The notes under the pieces: model-generated
Told to the model about the DNA's origin: nothing
The model's input: only the letters and a program-made list of their open reading frames with translations
Database searches by the model: none
DNA from: UBA8438 sp963934795
GTDB lineage: Bacteria > Acidobacteriota > Vicinamibacteria > Vicinamibacterales > UBA8438
Length of the DNA: 46,751 nt
Assembly (NCBI GenBank): GCA_963934795.1
Contig: CAWWAF010000017.1
Location: 1 to 46,751 of the forward strand
Direction of reading: 5' to 3'
Part shown: positions 32,916 through 41,706 of the stretch, in pieces
Numbering within the stretch: position 1 is the stretch's first letter
Layout of the letters: each line of letters starts with the position of its first letter
Translations under genes and position numbers: made by a program

Positions 32916-34136
32916 ATGGTCACACCGCGCAGCACGTCACCCGACTCTCGCTCAGGCGCGAACCTGTTGGCCGAGAGCGGTCAGCCCACATTTTTTGCGG
33001 TCGATCAGCCCGAGCGCTTGGACCTCGCGCGACCCGAACGTGACGGTCGACACCGCGTGCGAGTCTGGGCACGATCGCTCTCAGGCATGCAGAAGGAGGC
33101 GATCGTCGGGTCGTCCTATCCGACCCATCCGGGCACACTCTGGCGTGTGGCGAGCGACGAGGGCCCATACCTCGACGGTTTTGATGCCGCCCCGTGCCCG
33201 CTGGCATTCATGACGGTGGGCATGGTGTCGTCGTACATGAACGCGCTGTACGCGGCGGCCCGCCGGCGGGCATTCGACCTCCGAGACGTGGTTTTGGTGC
33301 AGGACAACCGGTACACGATGGAGGGTTCGGCGCTGCAAGGCACCATGACCGGCGGGGCGTTGCCGGTCGCGCTCGAGGTGCGGATCGGCTCTGGCGTCGA
33401 CGAGGACGTGCTGCGTGACCTGGTCGCTGAGGCGATCGAGGCGTCGCCGGTGCACGGACTCCAGCGCGAGAGCCACACCTCGCGGTTCACATTGACCGTC
33501 AACGGGGAGGGCATTTCCCTCGATCGTGCGGTCCCGCTGTTGGGCCCGGTGGCCCAGGACCCGGGACCGCTGTTTGCGCACGTCCACCCCGCCACCAATG
33601 GCGACGGCGGCCACGTCGCGCGCCTCGAGGCGGTGACACCAGTGTCCGGCGTCGCCGGTGGGGTTGGGTCGAGCCTGCGGGCCGAGCAACGTCGTGAGCT
33701 TCACGTGCGCGCGGAGTGCCGACAGCGCCTCACCGGGGTGAACGAGATTCGCCAAGAGCTGCACAGCCCTCTGGGGTCAACCTTCACAATGCTGTCGCAC
33801 GACGGAGCTGCACCATACGACTCCGGTCTCGCACCTGATGCGGCAAGCTACATGGCGGCTGGCGTGGCCTTCTGCTTCATGACACAGCTGGGCCGCTTTG
33901 CGACGATCATGAAACGCGCGCTGACCGGCTACCGCGTGGTGCAGGACACCTATTACGCGATGGGCGAGCAGGGGCGACCGGGCGCCGTCGGCGCGGTCGA
34001 GACCCATGTATTTCTCGATACGCCCGACGGGGCGGACTTCGCCAGGCAGTGTCTCGACATGGGTGAACAGACCTGCTTCCTCCATGCGCTCTACCGGACG
34101 TCGCTGAAACCGGGTGTCACCATCACGCGGGTCTAG
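32916..34136 (+). CDS. Double OsmC-like protein
   Basis: This 406-residue protein appears to contain two OsmC-type modules, a fold of thiol peroxidases. The first (about 60-200) has F-D-A-A-P-C-P-L-A-F-M-T-V-G, with Cys94. The second (about 300-400) has A-A-G-V-A-F-C-F-M-T-Q-L-G and G-E-Q-T-C-F-L-H-A (Cys387), which resemble the two reactive cysteines of OsmC/Ohr. Whether it is a peroxidase is not settled. The ATG at 32916 gives the longest frame, but there is no strong ribosome site. It is divergent from the transporter gene and convergent with pcaD, so oxidative protection during aromatic breakdown is a reasonable guess. Confidence 0.75.
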   Translation: MVTPRSTSPDSRSGANLLAESGQPTFFAVDQPERLDLARPERDGRHRVRVWARSLSGMQKEAIVGSSYPTHPGTLWRVASDEGPYLDGFDAAPCPLAFMTVGMVSSYMNALYAAARRRAFDLRDVVLVQDNRYTMEGSALQGTMTGGALPVALEVRIGSGVDEDVLRDLVAEAIEASPVHGLQRESHTSRFTLTVNGEGISLDRAVPLLGPVAQDPGPLFAHVHPATNGDGGHVARLEAVTPVSGVAGGVGSSLRAEQRRELHVRAECRQRLTGVNEIRQELHSPLGSTFTMLSHDGAAPYDSGLAPDAASYMAAGVAFCFMTQLGRFATIMKRALTGYRVVQDTYYAMGEQGRPGAVGAVETHVFLDTPDGADFARQCLDMGEQTCFLHALYRTSLKPGVTITRV

Positions 34137-34171
34137 TTGCCTGTAACCGTGGCCAATGCGAGGTCCGGCGC

Positions 34172-34975
34172 TCAACGACGCAGGAAATCCAACACGCCCG
34201 CGGTAAAGGCGCCAGCCTGCTCCACATTCGACAGGTGTGCGGCATCCAGGTCCAGTTGACGCGCGCCGGAGACGCGTGAGCGAATCAGGTCGCCCAGCGC
34301 GGGTGGCGTCGCTTGGTCATGGCGCCCCGTCACGACCAGAGTCATCGCCTCTATCTGACCGATTCCTTCGCGTACGTCGGCGTCGCGCAGCACAGCGCAC
34401 GCACCGGCATAGCCGTCAACCTGGCACCGCAGCAGCATGGACCGGAATCGCTCGACGGTCTCCGGTTCCAGCGCCCTGAACCGTTCCGTAAACCACTGCG
34501 CGATTCCGCCGTCCACGATCGACGCCATGCCGCCCGACCGCACCCTGTCAATGCGGTCGGTCCAGCCCTGGGCGGTCCCAAGGCGAGCCGCCGTATTCGC
34601 GGCGACGATCCGGTCCACCCGGTCCGGCGCTCGCGCCCCCAGCCACAAGGCGGTGAGGCCACCGAGAGACACGCCGCAGACGTGCGCGCGTGCTACCCCG
34701 ACGGCGTCAAGCACGGCGAGTGCATCGAGTCCCAACTGGTCCAGCGTATACGGACCTACCGCTGGCCGAGACCGCCCGTGCCCGCGAACGTCATATCGGA
34801 TGACGCGGAACGACTGACGGAGACGTTCGCGCTGGGGGGACCACAGCGCGCTCGTCGTACCCAATGAATGCAACAGCAGGCAGGCGGGCGCCTGCTCAGG
34901 CCCCTCGACGTCGTAGGACAGACAGCATCCGCCGGCCCCTGTGACCCGGCCAGCCGTGGCCCGTGGCCTCGTCAT
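34172..34975 (-). CDS. pcaD: 3-oxoadipate enol-lactonase
   Basis: PcaD opens the enol-lactone to 3-oxoadipate in protocatechuate breakdown. The 267-residue alpha/beta hydrolase has the nucleophile elbow G-V-S-L-G-G-L-T-A-L, the acid in T-G-R-H-D-Q-A-T and the histidine in A-A-H-L-S-N-V-E. It contains no PcaC-type domain, so it is not a PcaDC fusion. The ATG at 34975 overlaps the pcaB stop in an ATGA, so translation is coupled. It is last in pcaH-G-B-D. Confidence 0.9.
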   Translation of the reverse strand: MTRPRATAGRVTGAGGCCLSYDVEGPEQAPACLLLHSLGTTSALWSPQRERLRQSFRVIRYDVRGHGRSRPAVGPYTLDQLGLDALAVLDAVGVARAHVCGVSLGGLTALWLGARAPDRVDRIVAANTAARLGTAQGWTDRIDRVRSGGMASIVDGGIAQWFTERFRALEPETVERFRSMLLRCQVDGYAGACAVLRDADVREGIGQIEAMTLVVTGRHDQATPPALGDLIRSRVSGARQLDLDAAHLSNVEQAGAFTAGVLDFLRR

Positions 34976-36333
34976 CGACGACTCTGCCCGGCGTAGCGCG
35001 CCAGCACGCGATCGATGAAGACCGGCGCCGCCCCGAGGTAGTCGTCGGGCGTCAGACACCGGGCGATGGCGGCGGCGTCCAGGTGTGGGGTGACCATCGG
35101 GTCGTCCGAAAGCACGTCCGCCAGGGGACGATCCTCCAGCCGTGCGCGGCGGCACGCGGCGCCGACGCACGCGTGGGCTTCCTCCTTGCCGAGCGCGGGC
35201 GCCAGCGCCATCGCCACCGCTTCGGCCAGCACGAGGCCTCCGGTCAACTCGACATTCACCCGCATGCGGTCTGGATCAACCACGAGACCATCAAGCGCGT
35301 CGTCCAGCCCCTTCGCACCACCGGCCGCCACCCGCACCAGGTCTGGCAGGGCGTCCCACTCTGCCTGCCAGCCGCCCAGACCGCGCTCGTGTTCGTGGGT
35401 CATCGCGCCAAGCACCGTCGCGACGAGCGCCGGCGCGCGTGTCGCGGCCGCGAGCGCCACCGACACGCCAACCGGATTCCGTTTGTGAGGCATCGTCGAA
35501 GAACCGCCACGCCCCTCGGCCGGCCGCTCCCACGCCTCGCTCACCTCGGTTTGCGCCATCAATCCAAGATCCGTCGCTACCTTCCCGATCGTCCCAACTG
35601 CGACCCCCAGGGCACATGCCAGGTTGGCCACACGGTCGCGATGGGCATGCCAGGGGATGTCAGCGGTGTGCAGACCGAGGCGCTCGGCCAACTCGTCGGC
35701 CACCGCTGGTCCGTCTGAGCCGAGCGACGCCAAGGTACCGGTTGCGCCGCCAAACTGCAGGACGAGCGCATCGTCGAGCGCGATGACCGTGCGCGCGCGG
35801 GCACGCGCCAATGCATCAAGCCACCCGGCGGCTTTCAACCCGAATGAGACCGGTGTGGCCTGTTGCAGCCAGGTGCGACCCGTCATTGGCGTGTCGGCGT
35901 AACGTCGAGCCAGATCCGCCGCGGCCTCGGACGCGCGCTGAATGTGGTCACACACCACCGGCACCACCTCGCGTAACTGCAGCACCAACCCGGTGTCCAT
36001 GATGTCCTGGCTGGTGGCTCCCCAATGCACATAGCGCGCCGCTTCGGTATGGGTCGACGCCACCCGCGCGGTCAGGTGACGCACCACCGGCACGGCAGGG
36101 ATACCGCCGTGCGCCACCTCCTCCCCGATGGCCGCCAGATCGTAGAACTCGGCCCGCGCCGCGGCACGGATCGGCTCGACGCAGCTGACCGGCACGACGC
36201 CCACGGCCGCCTCAGCCGCCGCGAGCGCGGCTTCAACATCCAGCATGGCCTGCAGCTGGGCGAGCCCGGCAAAACGGGCGTCCACGCGGTCATCGCCGAG
36301 CAGGCGGTCGTGTAAACGGTCGGTCATGGTCAT
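34972..36333 (-). CDS. pcaB: 3-carboxy-cis,cis-muconate cycloisomerase
   Basis: PcaB cyclises carboxymuconate to the lactone. The 453-residue protein belongs to the fumarase/aspartase superfamily. The signature G-G-S-S-T-M-P-H-K-R-N-P-V holds the catalytic serine. H-W-G-A-T-S-Q-D-I-M-D-T and the A-L-P-D-L-V segment are also typical. The ATG at 36333 is preferred; ATGs at 36327 and 36363 are alternatives. pcaG lies upstream with a 22-base gap, and pcaD overlaps downstream. Confidence 0.94.
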   Translation of the reverse strand: MTMTDRLHDRLLGDDRVDARFAGLAQLQAMLDVEAALAAAEAAVGVVPVSCVEPIRAAARAEFYDLAAIGEEVAHGGIPAVPVVRHLTARVASTHTEAARYVHWGATSQDIMDTGLVLQLREVVPVVCDHIQRASEAAADLARRYADTPMTGRTWLQQATPVSFGLKAAGWLDALARARARTVIALDDALVLQFGGATGTLASLGSDGPAVADELAERLGLHTADIPWHAHRDRVANLACALGVAVGTIGKVATDLGLMAQTEVSEAWERPAEGRGGSSTMPHKRNPVGVSVALAAATRAPALVATVLGAMTHEHERGLGGWQAEWDALPDLVRVAAGGAKGLDDALDGLVVDPDRMRVNVELTGGLVLAEAVAMALAPALGKEEAHACVGAACRRARLEDRPLADVLSDDPMVTPHLDAAAIARCLTPDDYLGAAPVFIDRVLARYAGQSRR

Positions 36334-36355
36334 CTCGGTTCGGCGGGTGGTACGG

Positions 36356-36916
36356 TCAGACATCGAAGAACACGGTCTCGTGAGCGCCCTGCAGCGCAAT
36401 ATCGAATCGATACCGCCCCGAGCCTTCACCGACCGCAATGAGCGTCGCACGCCGATGAGGGGGCACGCACGTCAGCACCGGGTCGCTCGCGTTCGCCGGC
36501 TCATCATCGAAGTACACGCGGGTCGCCAGTCGGGTCAGCACCCCCCGCGCGAACAAACCCACAACAAGATGCGGCGCCTGCAACCGGTCGTCCGGCCCAG
36601 CCACCGGACCCGGTTTGACTGTCTCGATCGCGAACCCACCCGCACCGTCCGTGGCCACCCGACCGAACCCGGTGAACCCCTCTGCCGGCGGGACCCCGCT
36701 GGCCTCGCCATGCCCAGGCCAGCGGCCGCCTGCGTCCACCTGCCAGATCTCGACGAGGGCATCTGTGACCGCCGCCCCTTGCCCATCGACAACGGTGCCC
36801 GTCAACGTGACCCGCGTACCGGGTTCGCGGGTGGGCGCGATCGCGACGGTGCCGACGTTGGGGGCAAGCACCCCAAAGAACGGCCCGATCGTCTGCGGTG
36901 GCGTCGGCTGGCGCAT
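36356..36916 (-). CDS. pcaG: Protocatechuate 3,4-dioxygenase alpha subunit
   Basis: PcaG pairs with PcaH in the iron-dependent ring-cleaving dioxygenase. The 186-residue alpha subunit begins M-R-Q-P-T-P-P-Q-T-I-G-P-F-F, with the T-x-G-P-F/Y-F entry typical of the family, and has L-V-E-I-W-Q-V-D-A-G-G-R-W and the Y-R-F-D-I-A-L-Q-G ending. The alpha subunit lacks the iron ligands. The ATG at 36916 is one base from the pcaH stop. It is second in the operon. Confidence 0.94.
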   Translation of the reverse strand: MRQPTPPQTIGPFFGVLAPNVGTVAIAPTREPGTRVTLTGTVVDGQGAAVTDALVEIWQVDAGGRWPGHGEASGVPPAEGFTGFGRVATDGAGGFAIETVKPGPVAGPDDRLQAPHLVVGLFARGVLTRLATRVYFDDEPANASDPVLTCVPPHRRATLIAVGEGSGRYRFDIALQGAHETVFFDV

Positions 36917-36917
36917 G

Positions 36918-37619
36918 CTAGTGACCAGTGGGCGTGGCCTCATGGCCCCGGAGCACGATATCAAACCGATAGCCAAGCGCCCGCCCCGGCTCGGTCAACG
37001 CGAGATCGAACGCCGAGATCAACCGGAGGCGGGCCCGGTCGCTGGCAATGCTGTTAAAAATCGGATCCAGCGCGAGTAGCGGATCGCCCGGGAAATACAT
37101 CTGCGTAACCACGCGAGTCAGGCAATTCTGTCCGAAGACCGACACATGCACGTGGGCCGGCCGCCACGCATTGTGATGGTTGTTCCATGGGTAGGCACCC
37201 GGCTTGACGGTCACGAACCTGTAGCGCCCGTCCGCGTCGGTCAGCACCCGACCCGCACCGCTGAAGTTGGCGTCGAGCGGGGCGTCATGCGTATCGCGCG
37301 CGTGTGCGTATCGGCCGGCGGCGTTCGCTTGCCAGATCTCGACCAACGTGTGCGGCACCGGCCGCTCGTCCTCGTCGACAACCCGACCCGCAATGACAAT
37401 GCGCTCGCCGAGCGGTTCCCCAGGGTGTTGTCGCGTGAGGTCATGGTCGAGCGCGCCGATCGACGCCTCGCCATGCGCGGGCCCCGTCATCTCGGACAGC
37501 GTCCGAGGCACGATGACCAGCGGCTGGGTCGGATGACGAAGCGTGGTACTCCCGTACGCCGGCGTGTCATTGAGCGGCAGCTCGTCGGGCTGCGGCCGAC
37601 GATACGCGCGAGCGGTCAC
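36918..37619 (-). CDS. pcaH: Protocatechuate 3,4-dioxygenase beta subunit
   Basis: PcaH carries the catalytic Fe(III), opening the ring between the two hydroxyl groups. The 233-residue protein has the iron ligands: tyrosines in A-G-R-Y-A-H and P-G-A-Y-P-W, and histidines in R-P-A-H-V-H-V-S-V-F-G. The L-D-H-D-L-T, V-E-I-W-Q-A-N-A-A-G-R-Y and L-G-Y-R-F-D-I-V-L-R-G motifs are canonical. The GTG at 37619 is preceded by GAAAGGGG and fits the usual length; a GTG at 37667 would add 16 residues. It is first in the operon, divergent from the ferredoxin gene. Confidence 0.95.
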   Translation of the reverse strand: MTARAYRRPQPDELPLNDTPAYGSTTLRHPTQPLVIVPRTLSEMTGPAHGEASIGALDHDLTRQHPGEPLGERIVIAGRVVDEDERPVPHTLVEIWQANAAGRYAHARDTHDAPLDANFSGAGRVLTDADGRYRFVTVKPGAYPWNNHHNAWRPAHVHVSVFGQNCLTRVVTQMYFPGDPLLALDPIFNSIASDRARLRLISAFDLALTEPGRALGYRFDIVLRGHEATPTGH

Positions 37620-37725
37620 GTCACCCCTTTCGGAGGGTAAGGCGCCGGTCTTCTTGTCCCGGTTCACGCCACTGATCGTATCGCCCGTCCCTGGTAGCGT
37701 CTACACGGAGTGTCCGGCTCGCGTT

Positions 37726-37740
37726 CGGGGCCAGGCCCCG
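37726..37740. promoter_or_regulatory. Palindrome between pcaH and the ferredoxin gene
   Basis: CGGGGCC-A-GGCCCCG is a perfect 15-base inverted repeat in the 143-base divergent interval, just before the TAGAAT box (37749-37754). It could be an operator for both directions. Confidence 0.4.
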
Positions 37741-37748
37741 GTCTACGC

Positions 37749-37754
37749 TAGAAT
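37749..37754 (+). promoter_or_regulatory. Candidate -10 box directly upstream of the ferredoxin gene
   Basis: TAGAAT ends eight bases before the ATG at 37763. There is no ribosome site between them, so the transcript may begin at the start codon. No good -35 box is visible. Confidence 0.4.
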
Positions 37755-37762
37755 CCATAGCT

Positions 37763-38113
37763 ATGCCAACACTGACGGTTGAAGGATACGGGACGTTCGA
37801 CGTGCCCGCGAACAAGAGACTGGTTCTGGCCCTTGAGCAGGATGCCTCGGTCGATGTGATGCATGCCTGCGGTGGCAACGCCCGATGCACCACCTGTCGG
37901 GTCGAATTTATCGACGGCGAACCGACCAAGACGACGGCGGCCGAGAAAGCCTGCCTCGAAGCGAGGGGCCTGACTGGCGTGCGGCTGTCGTGCCAGATCC
38001 TGTGCGACCAGGACATGAACGTGCGCGCAGTCAGCCGTCTGGAAGGCAGTGGCCGACCTGACGCGGGCGGCGCCCCCGCAGAGGAGATCACGCCGCCGGC
38101 CGAGTGGGTCTAG
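37763..38113 (+). CDS. [2Fe-2S] ferredoxin
   Basis: This 116-residue electron carrier has the cluster motif A-C-G-G-N-A-R-C-T-T-C with C-x5-C-x2-C spacing, like adrenodoxin-type ferredoxins, and a fourth cysteine near residue 77 (L-S-C-Q-I-L-C). The N-terminal half is the beta-grasp fold. The C-terminal 25 residues are Pro/Gly/Ala-rich. It lies divergent to the protocatechuate operon, but that dioxygenase needs no ferredoxin, so its partner is probably another enzyme. Confidence 0.9.
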   Translation: MPTLTVEGYGTFDVPANKRLVLALEQDASVDVMHACGGNARCTTCRVEFIDGEPTKTTAAEKACLEARGLTGVRLSCQILCDQDMNVRAVSRLEGSGRPDAGGAPAEEITPPAEWV

Positions 38114-38142
38114 TCGGCGTAGATAAGGCGCCCCGTCCTCAG

Positions 38143-38562
38143 CTAGTCGTCGCCCTGTGGCCGACCGCGTAGTGCCTTGACCTCACTCCGTCTGCGCTTA
38201 CCATCGAGACGTCGCACGCCCGCGGCTCGCCCGGGCTTCGTCGGACGACGCGGGGTAGGTCGCCTGGAGGCCTGCGCCAGCAACTCGGCCAGACGGCTCC
38301 GAGCGGCGGCCCGGTTGCGCCCCTGCGTGCGGTGCTCCCGGCTGTCGATGATCAGTACGCCGTCGCCGGAGATCCGACTCCCGAGCTGCTCGATGAGTCG
38401 CGCCTTGGTCTCGGGAGCCAGGGAAGAATTCGTCACGTCGAACCGCAACTCGACGGCCGTCGCCACCTTGTTGACGTTCTGTCCACCGGGCCCGGACGCG
38501 CGGACAAAACGCTCCTGTAGTTCGTGCGCCTCCACCCAGATCGTGTCGGAGAGCTTGATCAT
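38143..38562 (-). CDS. arfB: Peptidyl-tRNA hydrolase ArfB (ribosome rescue)
   Basis: ArfB frees stalled ribosomes that lack a stop codon. The 139-residue protein has the G-G-Q motif in A-S-G-P-G-G-Q-N-V-N-K and the long basic C-terminal tail (about 100-139, rich in Arg/Lys, R-R-L-D-G-K-R-R-R) that enters the mRNA channel. It lacks the codon-recognition domains of release factors, as expected. It follows the GMC oxidoreductase gene by 14 bases, so co-transcription is likely. Confidence 0.93.
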   Translation of the reverse strand: MIKLSDTIWVEAHELQERFVRASGPGGQNVNKVATAVELRFDVTNSSLAPETKARLIEQLGSRISGDGVLIIDSREHRTQGRNRAAARSRLAELLAQASRRPTPRRPTKPGRAAGVRRLDGKRRRSEVKALRGRPQGDD

Positions 38563-38576
38563 GACGATGGTCGCGT

Positions 38577-40181
38577 TCAGCGCGCGTCATCGAGAATGAA
38601 CGCGGCACCCTTTTCCGCAATCATCACCGTCGGCGCATTGGTATTGCCGGACGAAATGCGCGGCATCACCGACGCGTCAATGACCCGGAGTCCGGCGATG
38701 CCCCGCACGGCAAGCCTGTCATCGACGACGGACAGCTCATCGTGCCCCATCTTGCAGGTGCCGACCGGGTGAAAGATGGTCGAACCCAGGTCTCGCGCCG
38801 CGCTCAACAGCTCGTCCTCACTCTCGAATTCGAGACCGGGTTTCCACTCGGTGGGCTCGAAACGCTCCAGAGCTTTGGCCTTCATGATCTGACGCGTCGC
38901 CCGTAGACCGGTCACGGCGACGCGACGGTCCGCTTCGGTCGACAGGTAGTTCAACGTGATGGCCGGCGCATCGAGCGGATCGGTGGTCTTGACCCGCACG
39001 TGGCCCCGGCTTGTCGGCTGGAGGTTGCACACCGACGGGGTAATCGCATTGAAGGTGTGGAGCGGGTCACCAAATTTGTCGAGCGACAGCGGCTGCACAT
39101 GCCACTCCATGTTCGCCGACTCGCGCGAGGCATCGCTTTTGGCGAACGCCCCCAGTTGCGACGGCGGCATCGTCAGCGGTCCAGTCTTGAAGAGCAGATA
39201 CTCGAGCCCCATCGCCGCCTTACCGAATAGCGAATTCACACGCGTGTTCAGAGTGACGGTATTGGATACTTTGTACATCGTCCGAATTTGCAGATGGTCG
39301 TGCAGGTTCTCGCCCACACCTGGCAGATCGTGCTCGACCGAGATACCCCGCTCCTGGAGCATGGCGCCAGGACCGATACCGGACAGCTGCAGAATCTGAG
39401 GCGACCCGATGGCACCGGCCGCGAGAATCACCTCACGCCGCGCATGGAGAATGTCACCGCCGACCAACGCGACACCGGTCGCCCGCTTCTGTGAGCCGGC
39501 CGACTCATCCGCGTCGATACGTAGCCGCGCCACCTGCGCCCCGGTCCGGACGGTCAAATTCGGCCGGTCCATGATCGGACGCAAGTACGCTTTCGTCCCG
39601 CTCCATCGCCGTCCGCCGCGCTGGTTCATCTGGAAATAGGCATTGCCGAAGTTGTCGCCGCGATTGAACTCGGCGATCTTCGGGATGCCACACTCCTCGG
39701 CGGCGTCACGCCAGGCGTCGAGAATCTCCCAGCTGACCCGCTTCTCTTCCACGCGCATCTCGCCGCCGACTCCGTGAAACTCGTCAGCGCCGTGCACGTA
39801 GTCCTCCGAACGCTTGAACACCGGCAGCACATCGTCCCAGGACCACCCACGGTTGCCGAGCGCGGCCCAGTGGTCGTAGTCCGTCCTTTGCCCGCGCATG
39901 TAGATCATGGCGTTGATCGACGAGCAGCCGCCCAGCACCTTCCCGCGTGCGTAGCCGATGGTGCGCCCGTTGAGCCCCGGATCCGGCTCAGTCGTGTAGC
40001 ACCAGTCTGTACGCGGATTACCGATCGTGTAGAGGTAGCCGACCGGAATGTCGATCCAGAAATAATTATCCTTGCCACCCGCTTCGAGCAGCAACACACT
40101 CACGTCCGGATCAGCCGAGAGGCGATTCGCAAGGACACACCCCGCGGTGCCGCCGCCGATGATGATGTAGTCGTAAGTCAC
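38577..40181 (-). CDS. GMC-family FAD oxidoreductase (choline dehydrogenase-like)
   Basis: This 534-residue flavoenzyme oxidises an alcohol. The N-terminal FAD motif is Y-D-Y-I-I-I-G-G-G-T-A-G-C-V-L-A. GMC signatures include A-R-G-K-V-L-G-G-C-S-S-I-N-A-M and G-A-I-G-S-P-Q-I-L-Q-L-S-G-I-G. The catalytic histidine lies in F-H-P-V-G-T-C-K-M-G, and N-T-N-A-P-T-V-M-I follows. There is no signal peptide. The substrate is uncertain; similarity to BetA does not prove choline. The GTG at 40181 is six bases after a minus-strand TACGAT box, with no ribosome site. arfB follows. Confidence 0.92.
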   Translation of the reverse strand: MTYDYIIIGGGTAGCVLANRLSADPDVSVLLLEAGGKDNYFWIDIPVGYLYTIGNPRTDWCYTTEPDPGLNGRTIGYARGKVLGGCSSINAMIYMRGQRTDYDHWAALGNRGWSWDDVLPVFKRSEDYVHGADEFHGVGGEMRVEEKRVSWEILDAWRDAAEECGIPKIAEFNRGDNFGNAYFQMNQRGGRRWSGTKAYLRPIMDRPNLTVRTGAQVARLRIDADESAGSQKRATGVALVGGDILHARREVILAAGAIGSPQILQLSGIGPGAMLQERGISVEHDLPGVGENLHDHLQIRTMYKVSNTVTLNTRVNSLFGKAAMGLEYLLFKTGPLTMPPSQLGAFAKSDASRESANMEWHVQPLSLDKFGDPLHTFNAITPSVCNLQPTSRGHVRVKTTDPLDAPAITLNYLSTEADRRVAVTGLRATRQIMKAKALERFEPTEWKPGLEFESEDELLSAARDLGSTIFHPVGTCKMGHDELSVVDDRLAVRGIAGLRVIDASVMPRISSGNTNAPTVMIAEKGAAFILDDAR

Positions 40182-40210
40182 ATCACGATCGTAGCGCTAA
40201 ACGCGGCCCG

Positions 40211-40239
40211 TCGGCACAACCCGCACTCACGGATATAAT
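40211..40239 (+). promoter_or_regulatory. Promoter for the amidohydrolase gene
   Basis: A consensus TATAAT (40234-40239) lies 17 bases from TCGGCA (40211-40216), a four-of-six match to the -35 box. Transcription would start near 40246, with a 50-base leader before the ATG at 40298. Confidence 0.55.
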
Positions 40240-40297
40240 CGCGTGCATCGACCCGGGCGCGAGCCCTCCTGCGCGAGTCACGAAGGAAGTTGCCCCC

Positions 40298-41653
40298 ATG
40301 AGCATTCGAGAGACCACGGCCGTCGTCGCCCTCACCCTCGGCGTCACCGCGTGCGGGGCCTCTGCGCCCGAGGAGCCAGTCAGTACGGTTGTAGCGTATG
40401 AAGGCGCCACCGTCATCACGGGCGACGGCGGACCGCCCCTCGGCGGTGGTGTGCTGCTCGTCGACGCTGGCGTCATCCAGGAAGTGGGACTGGCCGCCAA
40501 CGTCGCGATTCCAGAAGGTGCGACTGTCGTCGACTTGACGGGCAAGACGGTCATGCCAACCCTGGTCGACCTCCACGGCCACGTAGGTTTTGTCGACGAC
40601 CTCAGCTTTGACAACGCCAACTACACACGCGAGACCATCGTCGACCAGCTCAATCGGTATGCGTACCACGGTGTGGGGGTCATCGTGTCCCTGGGCACCG
40701 ACCCGGGTGACCTGGCATTCACAATCAAGGCCGACCAGGAGGCAGGCACGCTCGGCGGCGCCCGCCTCCACACCGCGTTCCGCGGTATCGCTCGACCCGA
40801 CGCCGGCCCTGGAGCGCCCACAATGCGCTCGACCGCCCTGGGGGCTGCCACCGAGGAGGAGGCGCTCGCCCTGGTGGACGAGATCGCCGCAACGGACGCG
40901 GACTTTCTCAAAATCTGGGTCGACGATCGTGGGGGATCGGTCGACAAACTTGGGCCAGATCTCTACCGACCCATCATCGAGGCGGCACACGCGCATGACC
41001 TTCGGGTGATCGCGCACATCTTCAACGCGGAGGATGCCCGCGACCTCGTCGACGCCGGCGTCGACGGCTTCGCGCATCTGGCTCGCGATGTCGAGATGGA
41101 CGACGAGCTGGTCGCCGCCATCGTAGAACACGATGTCTTCGTCATGCCGAACCTGGCGGTCTCTGAGCGGGGACGCAACGCCGACCCACCCGCCTGGGTC
41201 GATCACCCGCTGCTGGCGGAATCGGTCTCACCTGAAGTCATTGAGCGAATTCGCGAGTCATACGTCAGTCGCACGCCCGAGGCGGCCGCTGCGGGTTCCG
41301 AGTCGTTCGCGATGATGCTTCGCAGTCTGAAGAAGCTCTCTGACGCGGGCGCCCGACTGGTATTCGGCGCCGACACCGGGATCCAGGACCATATCCAGGG
41401 ATACATGGAACACCACGAGCTGGCGCTGATCGTCGAGGCCGGCATCTCACCGGCAAAGGCGATTCAGATCGCGACCAGCGCCTCAGCAGAGGTGCTAGGG
41501 GTGGACACCGGACTTCTGGCGCCAGGCAAGCGCGCCGACTTTCTGGTCCTCGATGCCAATCCGATGTACGGGATCGAAAACACACGCCAGATCTCGGCCG
41601 TCTATCTCGGTGGCGAGGCGCTCGACCGCGACGGCCTGCGGGCCGCCTGGTAG
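40298..41653 (+). CDS. Amidohydrolase-family lipoprotein
   Basis: This 451-residue enzyme carries a lipoprotein signal (V-T-A-C, Cys19) and a metal-dependent amidohydrolase barrel. Metal ligands: H-G-H in L-V-D-L-H-G-H, the lysine in F-L-K-I-W-V-D-D, which is carbamylated in many members, histidines in V-I-A-H-I-F and G-F-A-H-L-A, and aspartate in F-G-A-D-T-G. The C-terminal G-K-R-A-D-F-L-V-L-D is typical. The substrate is unknown; cyclic amides or dipeptides are usual for such proteins. The ATG has AAGGAAG upstream. The CehA-like gene follows after 53 bases and may be co-transcribed. Confidence 0.9.
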   Translation: MSIRETTAVVALTLGVTACGASAPEEPVSTVVAYEGATVITGDGGPPLGGGVLLVDAGVIQEVGLAANVAIPEGATVVDLTGKTVMPTLVDLHGHVGFVDDLSFDNANYTRETIVDQLNRYAYHGVGVIVSLGTDPGDLAFTIKADQEAGTLGGARLHTAFRGIARPDAGPGAPTMRSTALGAATEEEALALVDEIAATDADFLKIWVDDRGGSVDKLGPDLYRPIIEAAHAHDLRVIAHIFNAEDARDLVDAGVDGFAHLARDVEMDDELVAAIVEHDVFVMPNLAVSERGRNADPPAWVDHPLLAESVSPEVIERIRESYVSRTPEAAAAGSESFAMMLRSLKKLSDAGARLVFGADTGIQDHIQGYMEHHELALIVEAGISPAKAIQIATSASAEVLGVDTGLLAPGKRADFLVLDANPMYGIENTRQISAVYLGGEALDRDGLRAAW

Positions 41654-41706
41654 ACGCTCTCCCTCCCGACCCGGCGGCGTGGACTCCGTGGACCCAGAGG
41701 TTCTGC

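Noticed and set aside
34172..35170. PcaD-PcaC fusion (PcaL type)
   Set aside because: The protein has only the alpha/beta hydrolase domain, and the upstream extension of the frame overlaps pcaB.
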